From assembly GCA_048380335.1 (NCBI GenBank), contig DBFCCI010000024.1, positions 1 to 64,000 on the forward strand: a DNA stretch of 64,000 nt. The letters are read 5' to 3'. Every line of letters starts with the position of its first letter. Positions within the stretch are counted from its first letter, which is position 1. The notes below the pieces were generated by a model. That model saw nothing but the letters and a program-made list of their open reading frames with translations, was not told the origin of the DNA and ran no database searches. The translations under genes and the position numbers were made by a program. Positions 8,607-17,089 of the stretch are shown piece after piece. Source of the DNA: Lachnospira sp900551945. GTDB taxonomy: Bacteria; Bacillota; Clostridia; Lachnospirales; Lachnospiraceae.

Positions 8607-11600
8607 TTATTCCATAATATCTATACTGCCATCACCATAATCGTCCATATCATCAAATGAACCATCATCATCGTAATCGGCATCTTCAACATCAACAAAG
8701 CCTTCATCACCAACAGTCTGGATTGTAGACCCACTCTTAGCATATTCAGCTTCTTCTTCTTTGCTGTTTCTTCTGTATCCACCATCATCAAGAACTTTCT
8801 TGAAGTCAGTAACTTCATATTCAGAACTTTCAAGAAGACGAACTTCATTGTTATCCTTGTCAAGAACTCTTACATCAAGAGCAAGTGATTGAAGTTCCTT
8901 AAGAAGTACCTTAAATGACTCTGGAATACCTGGTTCAGGAATATTTTCACCCTTAATAATTGCCTCGTAAGTCTTAACACGTCCTACAACATCATCAGAC
9001 TTAACTGTAAGAATTTCCTGTAATGTATATGATGCACCATAAGCTTCAAGTGCCCAAACTTCCATTTCACCGAAACGCTGTCCACCGAACTGTGCTTTAC
9101 CACCAAGTGGCTGCTGTGTAACGAGTGAGTAAGGACCTGTTGAACGTGCATGAATCTTATCATCAACAAGGTGATGTAACTTAAGGTAGTGCATGAAACC
9201 AATTGTTACTGGACTATCAAAGTATTCACCTGTACGTCCGTCACGAAGTCTTACCTTACCATCACGTCCGATTGGAACCCCCTTCCATTCTTCTCTATGC
9301 GCTCTATTAGCTGATAAGTATTCAAATACTTCTGGGTTAAGTAAATCCTTATATTCTGCTGTAAATGTTACCATATCAGCTGGATATTCTTCTCCATCTT
9401 CCTGCGCTTTCTTTCTTTCAGCTTCAAGTTCTTCATCATCAAATGGGTGGTTTGCATAAGCATTTGCCATATCAAGTGTATCCATAATATCATGCTCGTC
9501 TGCGCCATCGAATACTGGTGTAGAAATATTAAAGCCTAATACCTTAGCAGCAAGACTTAAATGTATCTCTAAGACCTGTCCAATATTCATTCGTGAAGGC
9601 ACACCAAGAGGATTAAGTACGATATCAAGAGGACGACCATTAGGAAGGAATGGCATATCTTCTACTGGAAGAACTCTTGAAACGACACCCTTGTTACCAT
9701 GACGACCAGCCATCTTATCACCGACTGAAATCTTTCTCTTCTGTGCAATATATATACGAACTGACTTATTAACACCTGGTGCTAATTCGTCACCATTTTC
9801 TCTTGTAAATGTCTTAACAGCAACAACAATACCATATTCACCATGAGGAACTTTAAGTGAAGTATCTCTTACTTCTCTTGCCTTTTCACCAAAGATAGCT
9901 CTTAAAAGTCTTTCTTCTGCTGTAAGTTCTGTTTCTCCCTTAGGAGTAACCTTACCAACAAGAATATCACCTGCACGAACTTCAGCACCGATACGAATAA
10001 CACCGTTTTCATCGAGGTCCATAATTGAACCGCTGCTTGCTGATGGAATATCTCTTGTGATTTCTTCTGGTCCTAACTTAGTATCTCTTGCTTCTGTTTC
10101 ATATTCTTCAAGATGTACTGATGTGTATACATCTTCTCTTACAAGTCTTTCACTAAGAAGAACAGCATCTTCGTAGTTATAACCTTCCCATGTCATAAAG
10201 CCTATAAGTGGGTTCTTACCTAAAGCAATCTCTCCATTTTGTGTTGATGGACCATCTGCAATTACATCTCCAGCTTTAACTCTATCTCCCTTTAACACGA
10301 TAGGCTTCTGGTTATAACAGTTACTCTGGTTACTTCTTACAAACTTAGTAAGTGTATATTCATGAACCTTTCCATCATCACCTTTGATAACAATTCTGTT
10401 AGACTCAGATGATAATACAACACCATCTTCTTCTGCAACAACACATACACCAGAGTCAATAGCTGCTTTATTTTCAATACCAGTACCAATTACTGGTGCT
10501 TCTGTTGTAAGAAGAGGAACTGCCTGACGCTGCATGTTAGAACCCATTAAGGCTCTGTTAGCATCATCGTTCTGAAGGAAAGGTATCATTGATGTAGCAA
10601 CTGAAAAGACCATCTTAGGAGATACGTCCATAAGGTCAATCATAGTCTTATCAAATTCTGATGTTTCTTCTCTGAAACGTCCAGAAACTGTATTCTTAAT
10701 GAAATGTCCTTCTTCATCTATTTCAGCATTAGCCTGTGCTACATGATAATCATCTTCTTCATCTGCTGTAAAGTATTGAACTTCATCAGTAACTCTAGGA
10801 TTTTTAGGGTCAGTCTTGTCTACAACTCTATATGGAGCTTCAACAAATCCATACTCATTAATTCTTGCATAAGAAGCAAGTGAGTTGATAAGACCGATGT
10901 TAGGTCCTTCAGGTGTTTCGATAGGACACATTCTACCATAATGTGTATAGTGTACATCTCGAACTTCGAAACCTGCTCTATCTCTTGATAAACCACCAGG
11001 TCCTAAAGCTGAAAGACGTCTTTTATGTGTAAGCTCACTTAATGGATTATTCTGGTCCATGAACTGTGACAACTGTGAACTACCAAAGAATTCCTTAATA
11101 GCTGCTGTTACAGGCTTAATATTAATAAGTGACTGTGGTGATATTCCACTTAAATCCTGAGTTGACATTCTTTCTCTTACAACTCTTTCCATTCTTGAAA
11201 TACCAATTCTGAACTGGTTCTGTAAAAGTTCACCAACAGCTCTTATACGTCTGTTACCTAAGTGGTCAATATCATCTTTAGTTCCTACACCATATTCAAG
11301 GTGTAAGTTATAGTTAATTGAAGCTAAAATATCTTCAACTGTTATATGCTTTGGAATTAAGTCAGCGATATTAGCTGAAATTGCCTTCTTAATATCTTCA
11401 AGTTCTGTGTTATTAGCTAAAATATCACTTAAAACTGGGAAGAATACATCTTCTGTTACGCCTAATTCTTTAGCCTCCTGCTTGTCAATATCAACCCACT
11501 TTGTGATATCAACAGCCATGTTAGAAAGTACCTTAACTTTAACATTCTTAAATGTTCCGTCATTACTTCTACACTCTACATCAAGAAATACTGCTGGTAC

Positions 11601-12578
11601 AGCTGCATCTTGAATCTTTGTTGCAGTTTCTCTATCTAACTTTTCTCCAGCACTTGCAATAATTTCTCCGTTACCATCAATAACGTCTTCTGCAAGAATA
11701 TGTCCTGCAATTCTATTTCTGAAAGAAAGCTTCTTATTAAACTTATATCTTCCTACTCTTGCAAGGTCATATCTTCTAGGGTCAAAGAACATTCCTGAGA
11801 TAAGTGACTCAGCACTATCTACTGATAAAGGTTCACCTGGTCTTAACTTCTTATAAAGCTCTAAAAGACCTTCCTGAACATTAGTAGAAGTATCCTTTTC
11901 CATAGTAGCAAGAAGTTTAGGTTCTTCTCCAAACATATCAATAATCTCAGCATTAGAACCAAAACCTAAAGCTCTAATAAGAACTGTTACAGGAACTTTT
12001 TTATTTCTATCTACCTTTACATAGAATATATTGTTAGCATCTGTTTCATATTCAAGCCATGCACCTCTGTTAGGAATAACCTGACTGCTGTAAAGGAATA
12101 TCTTTCCATACTTATCTTTCTGGATATCATAATATATACCAGGTGAACGTACCAACTGGCTGACAATTACTCTCTCTGCTCCATTGATTACAAATGTACC
12201 TGTCTTTGTCATAAGAGGAAGGTCACCCATAAAAATCTCATGAGTTGTAATATCACCAGACTCCTTATTATGGAGCATTACTCTTACTTTAAGAGGAGCT
12301 GCATAAGTTGCATCTCTTTCCTTACATTCCTCAATAGAATACTTGACTTCATCTTCGCACAACTTAAAGTCTATAAATGAAAGATTAATTCTTCCATTGT
12401 AATCTGCGATTGGAGAGATGTCATCAAAAACTTCTTTTAACCCTTCATCCAAAAACCACTGGTAAGAATCTTTCTGAACTTCAATAAGGTTAGGCATATC
12501 AAGAACTTCTTTTTGTCTTGAGTAACTCATTCTGATACTTTTACCTGACTTTACTGGACGTATTCTGTTTTTCTCCAT
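8607..12578 (-). CDS. rpoB: DNA-directed RNA polymerase beta subunit
   Basis: Catalytic beta subunit of RNA polymerase, 1323 residues, somewhat longer than the Bacillus protein because of an acidic C-terminal extension with runs of D (DVEDADYDDDGSFDDMDDYG). The rifampicin-binding cluster FGSSQLSQFMDQNNPLSELT, then HKRRLSALGPGG, is of wild-type form. ETPEGPNIGLI and GDKMAGRHGNKGVVS are catalytic-core signatures. AAGGGGTGA precedes the ATG. rpoB has its own promoter (12759-12787) with a leader of about 175 bases, and read-through from rplJL is also possible. Confidence 0.98.
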   Translation of the reverse strand: MEKNRIRPVKSGKSIRMSYSRQKEVLDMPNLIEVQKDSYQWFLDEGLKEVFDDISPIADYNGRINLSFIDFKLCEDEVKYSIEECKERDATYAAPLKVRVMLHNKESGDITTHEIFMGDLPLMTKTGTFVINGAERVIVSQLVRSPGIYYDIQKDKYGKIFLYSSQVIPNRGAWLEYETDANNIFYVKVDRNKKVPVTVLIRALGFGSNAEIIDMFGEEPKLLATMEKDTSTNVQEGLLELYKKLRPGEPLSVDSAESLISGMFFDPRRYDLARVGRYKFNKKLSFRNRIAGHILAEDVIDGNGEIIASAGEKLDRETATKIQDAAVPAVFLDVECRSNDGTFKNVKVKVLSNMAVDITKWVDIDKQEAKELGVTEDVFFPVLSDILANNTELEDIKKAISANIADLIPKHITVEDILASINYNLHLEYGVGTKDDIDHLGNRRIRAVGELLQNQFRIGISRMERVVRERMSTQDLSGISPQSLINIKPVTAAIKEFFGSSQLSQFMDQNNPLSELTHKRRLSALGPGGLSRDRAGFEVRDVHYTHYGRMCPIETPEGPNIGLINSLASYARINEYGFVEAPYRVVDKTDPKNPRVTDEVQYFTADEEDDYHVAQANAEIDEEGHFIKNTVSGRFREETSEFDKTMIDLMDVSPKMVFSVATSMIPFLQNDDANRALMGSNMQRQAVPLLTTEAPVIGTGIENKAAIDSGVCVVAEEDGVVLSSESNRIVIKGDDGKVHEYTLTKFVRSNQSNCYNQKPIVLKGDRVKAGDVIADGPSTQNGEIALGKNPLIGFMTWEGYNYEDAVLLSERLVREDVYTSVHLEEYETEARDTKLGPEEITRDIPSASSGSIMDLDENGVIRIGAEVRAGDILVGKVTPKGETELTAEERLLRAIFGEKAREVRDTSLKVPHGEYGIVVAVKTFTRENGDELAPGVNKSVRIYIAQKRKISVGDKMAGRHGNKGVVSRVLPVEDMPFLPNGRPLDIVLNPLGVPSRMNIGQVLEIHLSLAAKVLGFNISTPVFDGADEHDIMDTLDMANAYANHPFDDEELEAERKKAQEDGEEYPADMVTFTAEYKDLLNPEVFEYLSANRAHREEWKGVPIGRDGKVRLRDGRTGEYFDSPVTIGFMHYLKLHHLVDDKIHARSTGPYSLVTQQPLGGKAQFGGQRFGEMEVWALEAYGASYTLQEILTVKSDDVVGRVKTYEAIIKGENIPEPGIPESFKVLLKELQSLALDVRVLDKDNNEVRLLESSEYEVTDFKKVLDDGGYRRNSKEEEAEYAKSGSTIQTVGDEGFVDVEDADYDDDGSFDDMDDYGDGSIDIME

Positions 12579-12758
12579 TGACGTTTCACCCCTTGTGTTT
12601 ATTTTTTATAATGAAAATAATTTGTGTGTATACAAACACACTCACCTTAAAACCTTACAATTTTAAAGGTTATTAATGCGTCATATTCTAAAATATGGCT
12701 TTAACGATAATATGTTTAAGCAAAAAAGGCATAAACATACCACAATAGTGCATTGTTC

Positions 12759-12787
12759 ATAATATCATAGACTTTTTCAAATGTCAA
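12759..12787 (-). promoter_or_regulatory. Vegetative promoter of rpoBC
   Basis: Minus-strand TTGACA (12782-12787) lies 17 bases from TATTAT (12759-12764). The inferred start is near 12752. The leader from there to 12579 has small hairpins, including an aacctt/aaggtt pair about 80 bases before the rpoB start, which could be a weak attenuator. Confidence 0.75.
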
Positions 12788-12852
12788 CACTATTTCTAAA
12801 ATTATTCATATTATTACTATAATTTTTTTGCAATTTTATCCAATTATTTTTT

Positions 12853-12950
12853 AGGATTGAGTTTTAAAAACACTTATTACAACTATAATTCAAAACTAGC
12901 AAATAAGCTCCCACTTCTTACCTTAATAAATGCTTTTAAAACTCAATCCT
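12853..12950. repeat. 17-bp perfect inverted repeat in the rplL-rpoB gap
   Basis: AGGATTGAGTTTTAAAA (12853-12869) and its exact reverse complement (12934-12950) are 64 bases apart. In the minus-strand transcript this would make a long-stemmed, large-looped structure between rplL and the rpoB promoter. No T-run follows on that strand, so a plain terminator is unlikely. A RNase III-type processing stem is one possibility, as known for the equivalent gap in enterobacteria. Confidence 0.6.
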
Positions 12951-12973
12951 TAATTTTAATAGTGAATATAAAT

Positions 12974-13008
12974 ATCCCTGATAATAGGACACGCCAATTA
13001 TCAGGGAT
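12974..13008 (-). terminator. Hairpin after rplL, partial terminator or attenuator
   Basis: A perfect 12-bp stem (12974-12985 with 12997-13008) and an 11-base loop lie about 65 bp after the rplL stop. The downstream minus-strand sequence is A/T-rich but lacks a clean T-run, so incomplete termination before rpoB is more likely than full termination. Confidence 0.6.
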
Positions 13009-13072
13009 TATATATATCTCACTGTTCTTCAATATTAGTCAGACAGCAAAATCAATGCTAAATTTGCAATAA

Positions 13073-13435
13073 TTACTTAAGAGTAATCTTAGCTCCTTCA
13101 GCTTCAATCTTCTTCTGGATATCTTCAGCTTCTTCCTTAGAAGCAGCTTCCTTAATAATCTTAGGAGCGCCATCAACAACTTCCTTAGCTTCCTTTAATC
13201 CAAGACCTGTTACTTCACGAACAACCTTGATAACCTTAACCTTGTTAGGACCTACTTCTGTAAGTTCTACGTCAAATTCTGACTTTTCTTCTGCTGCTGC
13301 GCCGCCTGCTGCTGCTGCAACTACAACACCTGCTGCTGCAGATACGCCAAATTCTTCTTCACATGCTTTAACTAAATCGTTTAATTCTAATACTGATAAT
13401 CCCTTAATAACTTCAATGATTTCCTGTGTAGTCAT
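13073..13435 (-). CDS. rplL: 50S ribosomal protein L7/L12
   Basis: Stalk protein that recruits and activates translational GTPases; bound in several dimers to L10. 120 residues with three parts: an N-terminal dimerisation helix (MTTQEIIEVIKGLSVLELND), an alanine/glycine hinge around residue 35-50 (AAAGVVVAAAAGG), and the C-terminal factor-binding domain ending EAEGAKITLK. The stretch TEVGPNKVKVIKVVREVTGL is diagnostic. It follows rplJ by about 115 bp, the conserved rplJL pair, and is regulated with it through the L10 leader. Confidence 0.98.
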   Translation of the reverse strand: MTTQEIIEVIKGLSVLELNDLVKACEEEFGVSAAAGVVVAAAAGGAAAEEKSEFDVELTEVGPNKVKVIKVVREVTGLGLKEAKEVVDGAPKIIKEAASKEEAEDIQKKIEAEGAKITLK

Positions 13436-13549
13436 TTTAAAATTCTCCTTTTTTAATAATATTGGGGAAATTCCCTTAAAATCCTTTAAACAGATAGCTT
13501 TTAAAAAGCTAATCTGAAATAATCACATTCTAATACTCTGTAGATATTA

Positions 13550-14044
13550 TTATGCAACTTCGCCGTTCTTTTCAGCGATTTGCTTAATAACACGAGCAAA
13601 GTTTGTAATAGGTGACTGCATACTGCCAAGTAACTTTGAAAGAAGTTCTTCTCTTGATGGAATAGTAGCGATTGTCTGGATACTATTAATATCATAATAT
13701 GTTCCTTCAACAACACCACACTTAAGTTCAAGTGCATCAGCTGTCTTAGCAAAGTTTGCTAAAATTCTAGCTGGAGCTGTAGCATCTTCCTTACTAATAG
13801 CAATAGCTGTAGGTCCTTCGAGCTGTTCTGTCATTGGTTCAAATTCTGTACCAGCGATAGCTCTCTTTACTAAAGTATTCTTATAAACCTTGTAAACTAC
13901 TCCTGCTTCTCTTAACTGCTTACGAAGCTGTGTATCCTGTTCAACAGTTAATCCACGATAATCTACTAAAACAACGCCCTGAGCGCCATTTAAAGATGCA
14001 GCAATTTCGTCTACGATAGGCTGCTTAAGTTCTACCTTTGCCAT
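13550..14044 (-). CDS. rplJ: 50S ribosomal protein L10
   Basis: Base of the ribosomal stalk; binds 23S rRNA together with L11 and holds the L7/L12 dimers on its C-terminal helix. 164 residues, normal length, starting MAKVELKQPIVDEIAASLNG with the motif VLVDYRGLTVEQDTQLRKQL. AGGAGGTAATTG precedes the ATG. It is the first gene after the structured leader at 14148-14303, through which L10 (with L7/L12) is known in other bacteria to control its own operon. Confidence 0.98.
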   Translation of the reverse strand: MAKVELKQPIVDEIAASLNGAQGVVLVDYRGLTVEQDTQLRKQLREAGVVYKVYKNTLVKRAIAGTEFEPMTEQLEGPTAIAISKEDATAPARILANFAKTADALELKCGVVEGTYYDINSIQTIATIPSREELLSKLLGSMQSPITNFARVIKQIAEKNGEVA

Positions 14045-14147
14045 GAATCAATTACCTCCTGTTAGATTTCATATTCCAATTCGGAATAAAATTCTGCCTT
14101 CGATAAAATTGAATTTCACAGAGTCAAGTTCTAATTACTAACTCAAT

Positions 14148-14303
14148 AAAAAAGTCCTCCTATGCAAGACAGGAGGACTGAATAATTCATCATCATAAAT
14201 AATGCTTAGCATTAATCAAATGTTATATCCTCGGTAGGCGTTTGTCTTTAACCCTTGCGGGACCATACTGTCTTAGGCAAAATATAAGTGTGTCAACCAC
14301 ACT
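14148..14303 (-). ncRNA. L10 leader (ribosomal protein autoregulatory RNA with terminator)
   Basis: The leader of the rplJ transcript. It has the expected long structured region (including a segment with CCCGCAAGGG) and ends in an intrinsic terminator: AGTCCTCC (14153-14160 on the plus strand) pairs with GGAGGACT (14172-14179) and is followed on the minus strand by T residues. In the L10 leader family, binding of the L10-L7/L12 complex controls folding. The call rests on position and architecture, not on a covariance-model search. Confidence 0.85.
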
Positions 14304-14309
14304 TGTGAT

Positions 14310-14338
14310 AGTATACTATCATATATATAGGTTGTCAA
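14310..14338 (-). promoter_or_regulatory. Vegetative promoter of rplJL
   Basis: Minus-strand TTGACA (14333-14338), a 17-base spacer and TATACT (14310-14315). It lies just upstream of the L10 leader, with a start near 14303. Confidence 0.85.
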
Positions 14339-14374
14339 CCGTTTTTTATATATTTTATATAAATAAAATATAAA

Positions 14375-15070
14375 TTAGCCAATATACTTAGCTGTGCTTA
14401 CCTTAACACCAGGTCCCATTGTAGAAGTAAGTACTACACTTCTTAAATACTGTCCCTTAAGTGTTGCTGGCTTAGCCTTAACGATTGCGTCCATAACAGC
14501 CTGGAAGTTGTCTGATAACTGGTCTTCACTGAATGAAGCCTTACCAATTGGCACATGAATGATATTTGTCTTATCAAGTCTGTATTCAATCTTACCAGCC
14601 TTGATATCATTAACAGCTTTAGTTACGTCCATAGTAACTGTACCAGCCTTAGGGTTTGGCATTAAGCCCTTAGGTCCGAGTACACGTCCTAAACGTCCAA
14701 CGACACCCATCATATCAGGTGTTGCAACAACTACGTCAAAGTCGAACCAGTTATCATTCTGAATTCTTGGAATAAGTTCTTCTGCACCAACAAAATCTGC
14801 TCCAGCTGCTAAAGCTTCATCAGCCTTTGCACCCTTAGCAAATACTAAAACTTTAACAGTCTTACCTGTTCCGTGTGGAAGAACAACAGCACCTCTAATC
14901 TGCTGTTCAGCATGACGTCCGTCACATCCTGTTCTGATATGAGCTTCAATAGTCTCATCAAACTTTGCAGTTGCACACTTCTTTACAAGAGTACAAGCTT
15001 CTGCTGGATCATATAATGTTGAGCGGTCAATATTCTTGGCAGCTTCAACGTATTTCTTTCCTCTTTTCAT
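14375..15070 (-). CDS. rplA: 50S ribosomal protein L1
   Basis: 23S rRNA-binding protein of the L1 stalk that guides release of the deacylated tRNA. I start it at the ATG at 15070 (MKRGKKYVEAAKNIDRSTLY), giving 231 residues, the usual size. A start 18 codons upstream would include the ribosome site (AGGAGGTTTTTTT before the chosen ATG). The L1 signature VVATPDMMGVVGRLGRVLGP and MPNPKAGTVTMD are present. Paired with rplK just upstream, as in most bacteria. Confidence 0.98.
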   Translation of the reverse strand: MKRGKKYVEAAKNIDRSTLYDPAEACTLVKKCATAKFDETIEAHIRTGCDGRHAEQQIRGAVVLPHGTGKTVKVLVFAKGAKADEALAAGADFVGAEELIPRIQNDNWFDFDVVVATPDMMGVVGRLGRVLGPKGLMPNPKAGTVTMDVTKAVNDIKAGKIEYRLDKTNIIHVPIGKASFSEDQLSDNFQAVMDAIVKAKPATLKGQYLRSVVLTSTMGPGVKVSTAKYIG

Positions 15071-15148
15071 TATAAAAAAACCTCCTAGTGGTAATATCGG
15101 AAGGGTTTGACTTTCCTCCCACATATAAAAACAATTAAATTATTAAAA

Positions 15149-15574
15149 TTAGTCTTCTACAACGATACCCATACTTCTTGCAGTACCTGAAATCATTGAA
15201 ACAGCTGCTTCAATTGATGCTGCATTCAAATCTGGCATCTTAAGTTCAGCAATCTTTTGAACTTCTGCTTTAGAAATTGTAGCAACCTTTGTCTTATTAG
15301 GTACACCAGAACCTGACTTAATGTTACAAGCCTTCTTAAGAAGTACAGCAGCTGGTGGAGTCTTTGTGATAAAGCTAAAGCTTCTATCAGCATAAACTGT
15401 AATAACTACAGGGATGATTAAATCTCCCTGGTCAGCTGTCTTAGCGTTGAACTGCTTTGTAAATTCTACAATATTAACACCATGCTGTCCAAGTGCTGGA
15501 CCAACTGGTGGAGCCGGTGTAGCTTTGCCGGCAGGAATCTGTAATTTAATATATCCTGTTACTTTCTTTGCCAT
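15149..15574 (-). CDS. rplK: 50S ribosomal protein L11
   Basis: Binds the GTPase-associated centre of 23S rRNA and is needed for stringent-response activation on stalled ribosomes. 141 residues from the ATG at 15574 (MAKKVTGYIKLQIPAGKATP), with AGGAGG eight bases upstream; a GTG three codons earlier is less well placed. The proline-rich PAPPVGPALGQHGVNI loop is the thiopeptide-binding region and looks unmodified. Lies between nusG and rplA. Confidence 0.98.
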   Translation of the reverse strand: MAKKVTGYIKLQIPAGKATPAPPVGPALGQHGVNIVEFTKQFNAKTADQGDLIIPVVITVYADRSFSFITKTPPAAVLLKKACNIKSGSGVPNKTKVATISKAEVQKIAELKMPDLNAASIEAAVSMISGTARSMGIVVED

Positions 15575-15652
15575 TTTAGGCACCTCCTAAATATTTTGTG
15601 GTATTTGGCGACTCACTATTAGTTTGTCTCCCACGTTTGCTTACGCAAACAT

Positions 15653-16207
15653 TTACATCAATCTCACATCTGTGAAGCCTATTTCAACCGGTGTTTCACG
15701 GCCGAACATCTCAACATTAATTACAAGGCACTGCTTGCTCTCATTAATGTCTGTAATCTCCCCAACTGTGTTCTCCCAGGCACCTGAAAGAATCATTACC
15801 TGGTCACCGACTTTACCGTCAAACTGTACTCGAACACCGTCAGATTCGTCTGAACTTTCAAGTATAGATTCTGGAAGTTCTATTCCAAGTGATTTTATCT
15901 CAGCCGGAGTAAGTGGTACTGGCATAGACCCAGGCCCAACAAAACCTGTAACGCCTCGTGTATTACGAACAATGTACCATGTATCATCATTCATAACCAT
16001 ATTAATAAGGACGTATCCAGGAAACATCTTCTTCTTAGCAGGCTTCTTTGTTCCATTTTTAACTTCTACGACTGTTTCAAGAGGAACAATTACTTCTAAT
16101 ACCTGGTCAGAAAGCTCTCTGTTTTCAACTGTTTTTTGAATGTTTTCCTTAACCTTATTCTCATATCCAGAATAAGTATGAACAACATACCATTTTGCTT
16201 CGTCCAT
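15653..16207 (-). CDS. nusG: Transcription termination/antitermination protein NusG
   Basis: Elongation factor that binds the RNA polymerase clamp and affects pausing and coupling to translation. 184 residues. The N-terminal NGN domain has WYVVHTYSGYENKVKENI and KMFPGYVLI. The C-terminal KOW motif is at about residues 130-160 (GDQVMILSGAWENTVGEI). AAGGTGATTAG precedes the ATG. It follows secE by 15 bp in the conserved rpmG-secE-nusG order. Confidence 0.97.
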   Translation of the reverse strand: MDEAKWYVVHTYSGYENKVKENIQKTVENRELSDQVLEVIVPLETVVEVKNGTKKPAKKKMFPGYVLINMVMNDDTWYIVRNTRGVTGFVGPGSMPVPLTPAEIKSLGIELPESILESSDESDGVRVQFDGKVGDQVMILSGAWENTVGEITDINESKQCLVINVEMFGRETPVEIGFTDVRLM

Positions 16208-16222
16208 CTAATCACCTTTTCC

Positions 16223-16426
16223 TTACTTTACCAAGAATTCGATACCAAAGCGGACAACAAGGTCCACGATTGAAATGATAACACCAAGTACAACTGATGA
16301 TATCACAACTGCAGCAGTTTCCTTTGTAAGGGTCTTCTGGTCAGGCCAAATTATTTTACCAAATTCAGCCTTTAAGCCTTTAAACCAGCTCTTTTTCTGT
16401 TTTTTTTCTTTAACAGTTTCACCCAT
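16223..16426 (-). CDS. secE: Preprotein translocase subunit SecE
   Basis: Small membrane subunit that clamps the SecY channel. 67 residues with one hydrophobic segment near residues 37-58 (TAAVVISSVVLGVIISIVDL) after a basic amphipathic cytoplasmic helix containing the family motif WFKGLKAEFGKIIWP. This single-span form is usual in Firmicutes. GAGGTTAATATT precedes the ATG. Position between rpmG and nusG confirms the call despite the short length. Confidence 0.96.
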   Translation of the reverse strand: MGETVKEKKQKKSWFKGLKAEFGKIIWPDQKTLTKETAAVVISSVVLGVIISIVDLVVRFGIEFLVK

Positions 16427-16449
16427 AATATTAACCTCACTGTTATAAA

Positions 16450-16599
16450 CTACTTAGTTTCCTTGTGTAATGTGTGTGATTTACAGAACTTACAATACTT
16501 CTTAGTTTCCATTCTGTCTGGATGAGTTTTCTTTTCCTTAGTCATGTTGTAATTACGCTGTTTACACTCAGTACATGCCAATGTTATCTTAACGCGCAC
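16450..16599 (-). CDS. rpmG: 50S ribosomal protein L33 (GTG start)
   Basis: 49-residue large-subunit protein. It keeps two cysteine pairs (CTEC and CKFC), so it is the zinc-binding form rather than the zinc-independent paralogue. I start it at the GTG at 16599, five bases after GGAGGTGG; a longer frame reading MLKGIYTPTKLKK upstream runs through the ribosome site and has no family match. First gene of the rpmG-secE-nusG(-rplK-rplA) unit. Confidence 0.95.
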   Translation of the reverse strand: MRVKITLACTECKQRNYNMTKEKKTHPDRMETKKYCKFCKSHTLHKETK

Positions 16600-16770
16600 A
16601 ACTTCCACCTCCAATTTTTTTAATTTTGTAGGTGTATAAATACCTTTTAGCAATTGGATAATATGCCTTATACAAGAGCTGTTATCTTGTATACCTTTGC
16701 CTTTTTAAAGATATTTACACCAATTGGCTTTTTTTAGGCATAAAAAAAAGACCGCTTCCATAGCCGTTTT

Positions 16771-16800
16771 AATATATCATAGTTAAGTAATATAAGTCAA
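16771..16800 (-). promoter_or_regulatory. Vegetative promoter of rpmG-secE-nusG
   Basis: Minus-strand TTGACT (16795-16800), an 18-base spacer and TATATT (16771-16776). The roughly 165-base leader that follows has a short stem before eight T residues (about 16741-16769) and a perfect 8-bp TATACAAG/CTTGTATA hairpin nearer the gene, suggesting attenuation. Confidence 0.7.
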
Positions 16801-16854
16801 TACTTTTCCTTGATAATTTTTATTTGAAGAAACAAAGTTTGTTAATTTTTAATA

Positions 16855-16883
16855 GTGACAAGCCGTTAGTAAAGGACTATAAT
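16855..16883 (+). promoter_or_regulatory. Probable vegetative promoter of the orphan FliD-like gene
   Basis: Plus-strand GTGACA (16855-16860), 17 bases, then TATAAT (16878-16883). The leader of about 200 bases contains a long imperfect inverted repeat (16894-16913 with 17011-17027) and a small hairpin just before the ribosome site (TGCAAAAC/GTTTGCA near 17040-17057). No sigma-D motif is evident. Confidence 0.55.
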
Positions 16884-17089
16884 ATAATGTAGTGTAATAT
16901 ATTTCAATCAAATTTGTGAAAATACTGTGAATTTTTTTCACATGCTCATTCCCTGCTATTGTATAAAATAATACGATGGTATATGAGATTTTTCAATATT
17001 AAAAATATCTATTTGATTATATATTACAATTATATTGACTGCAAAACGGAGTTTGCATAAATAACAATAAGGACAAGGAGGTTATATTG

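Noticed and set aside
13227..13517. Alanine-rich plus-strand frame opposite rplL
   Set aside because: Mirror of the L7/L12 hinge codons; no start signal.
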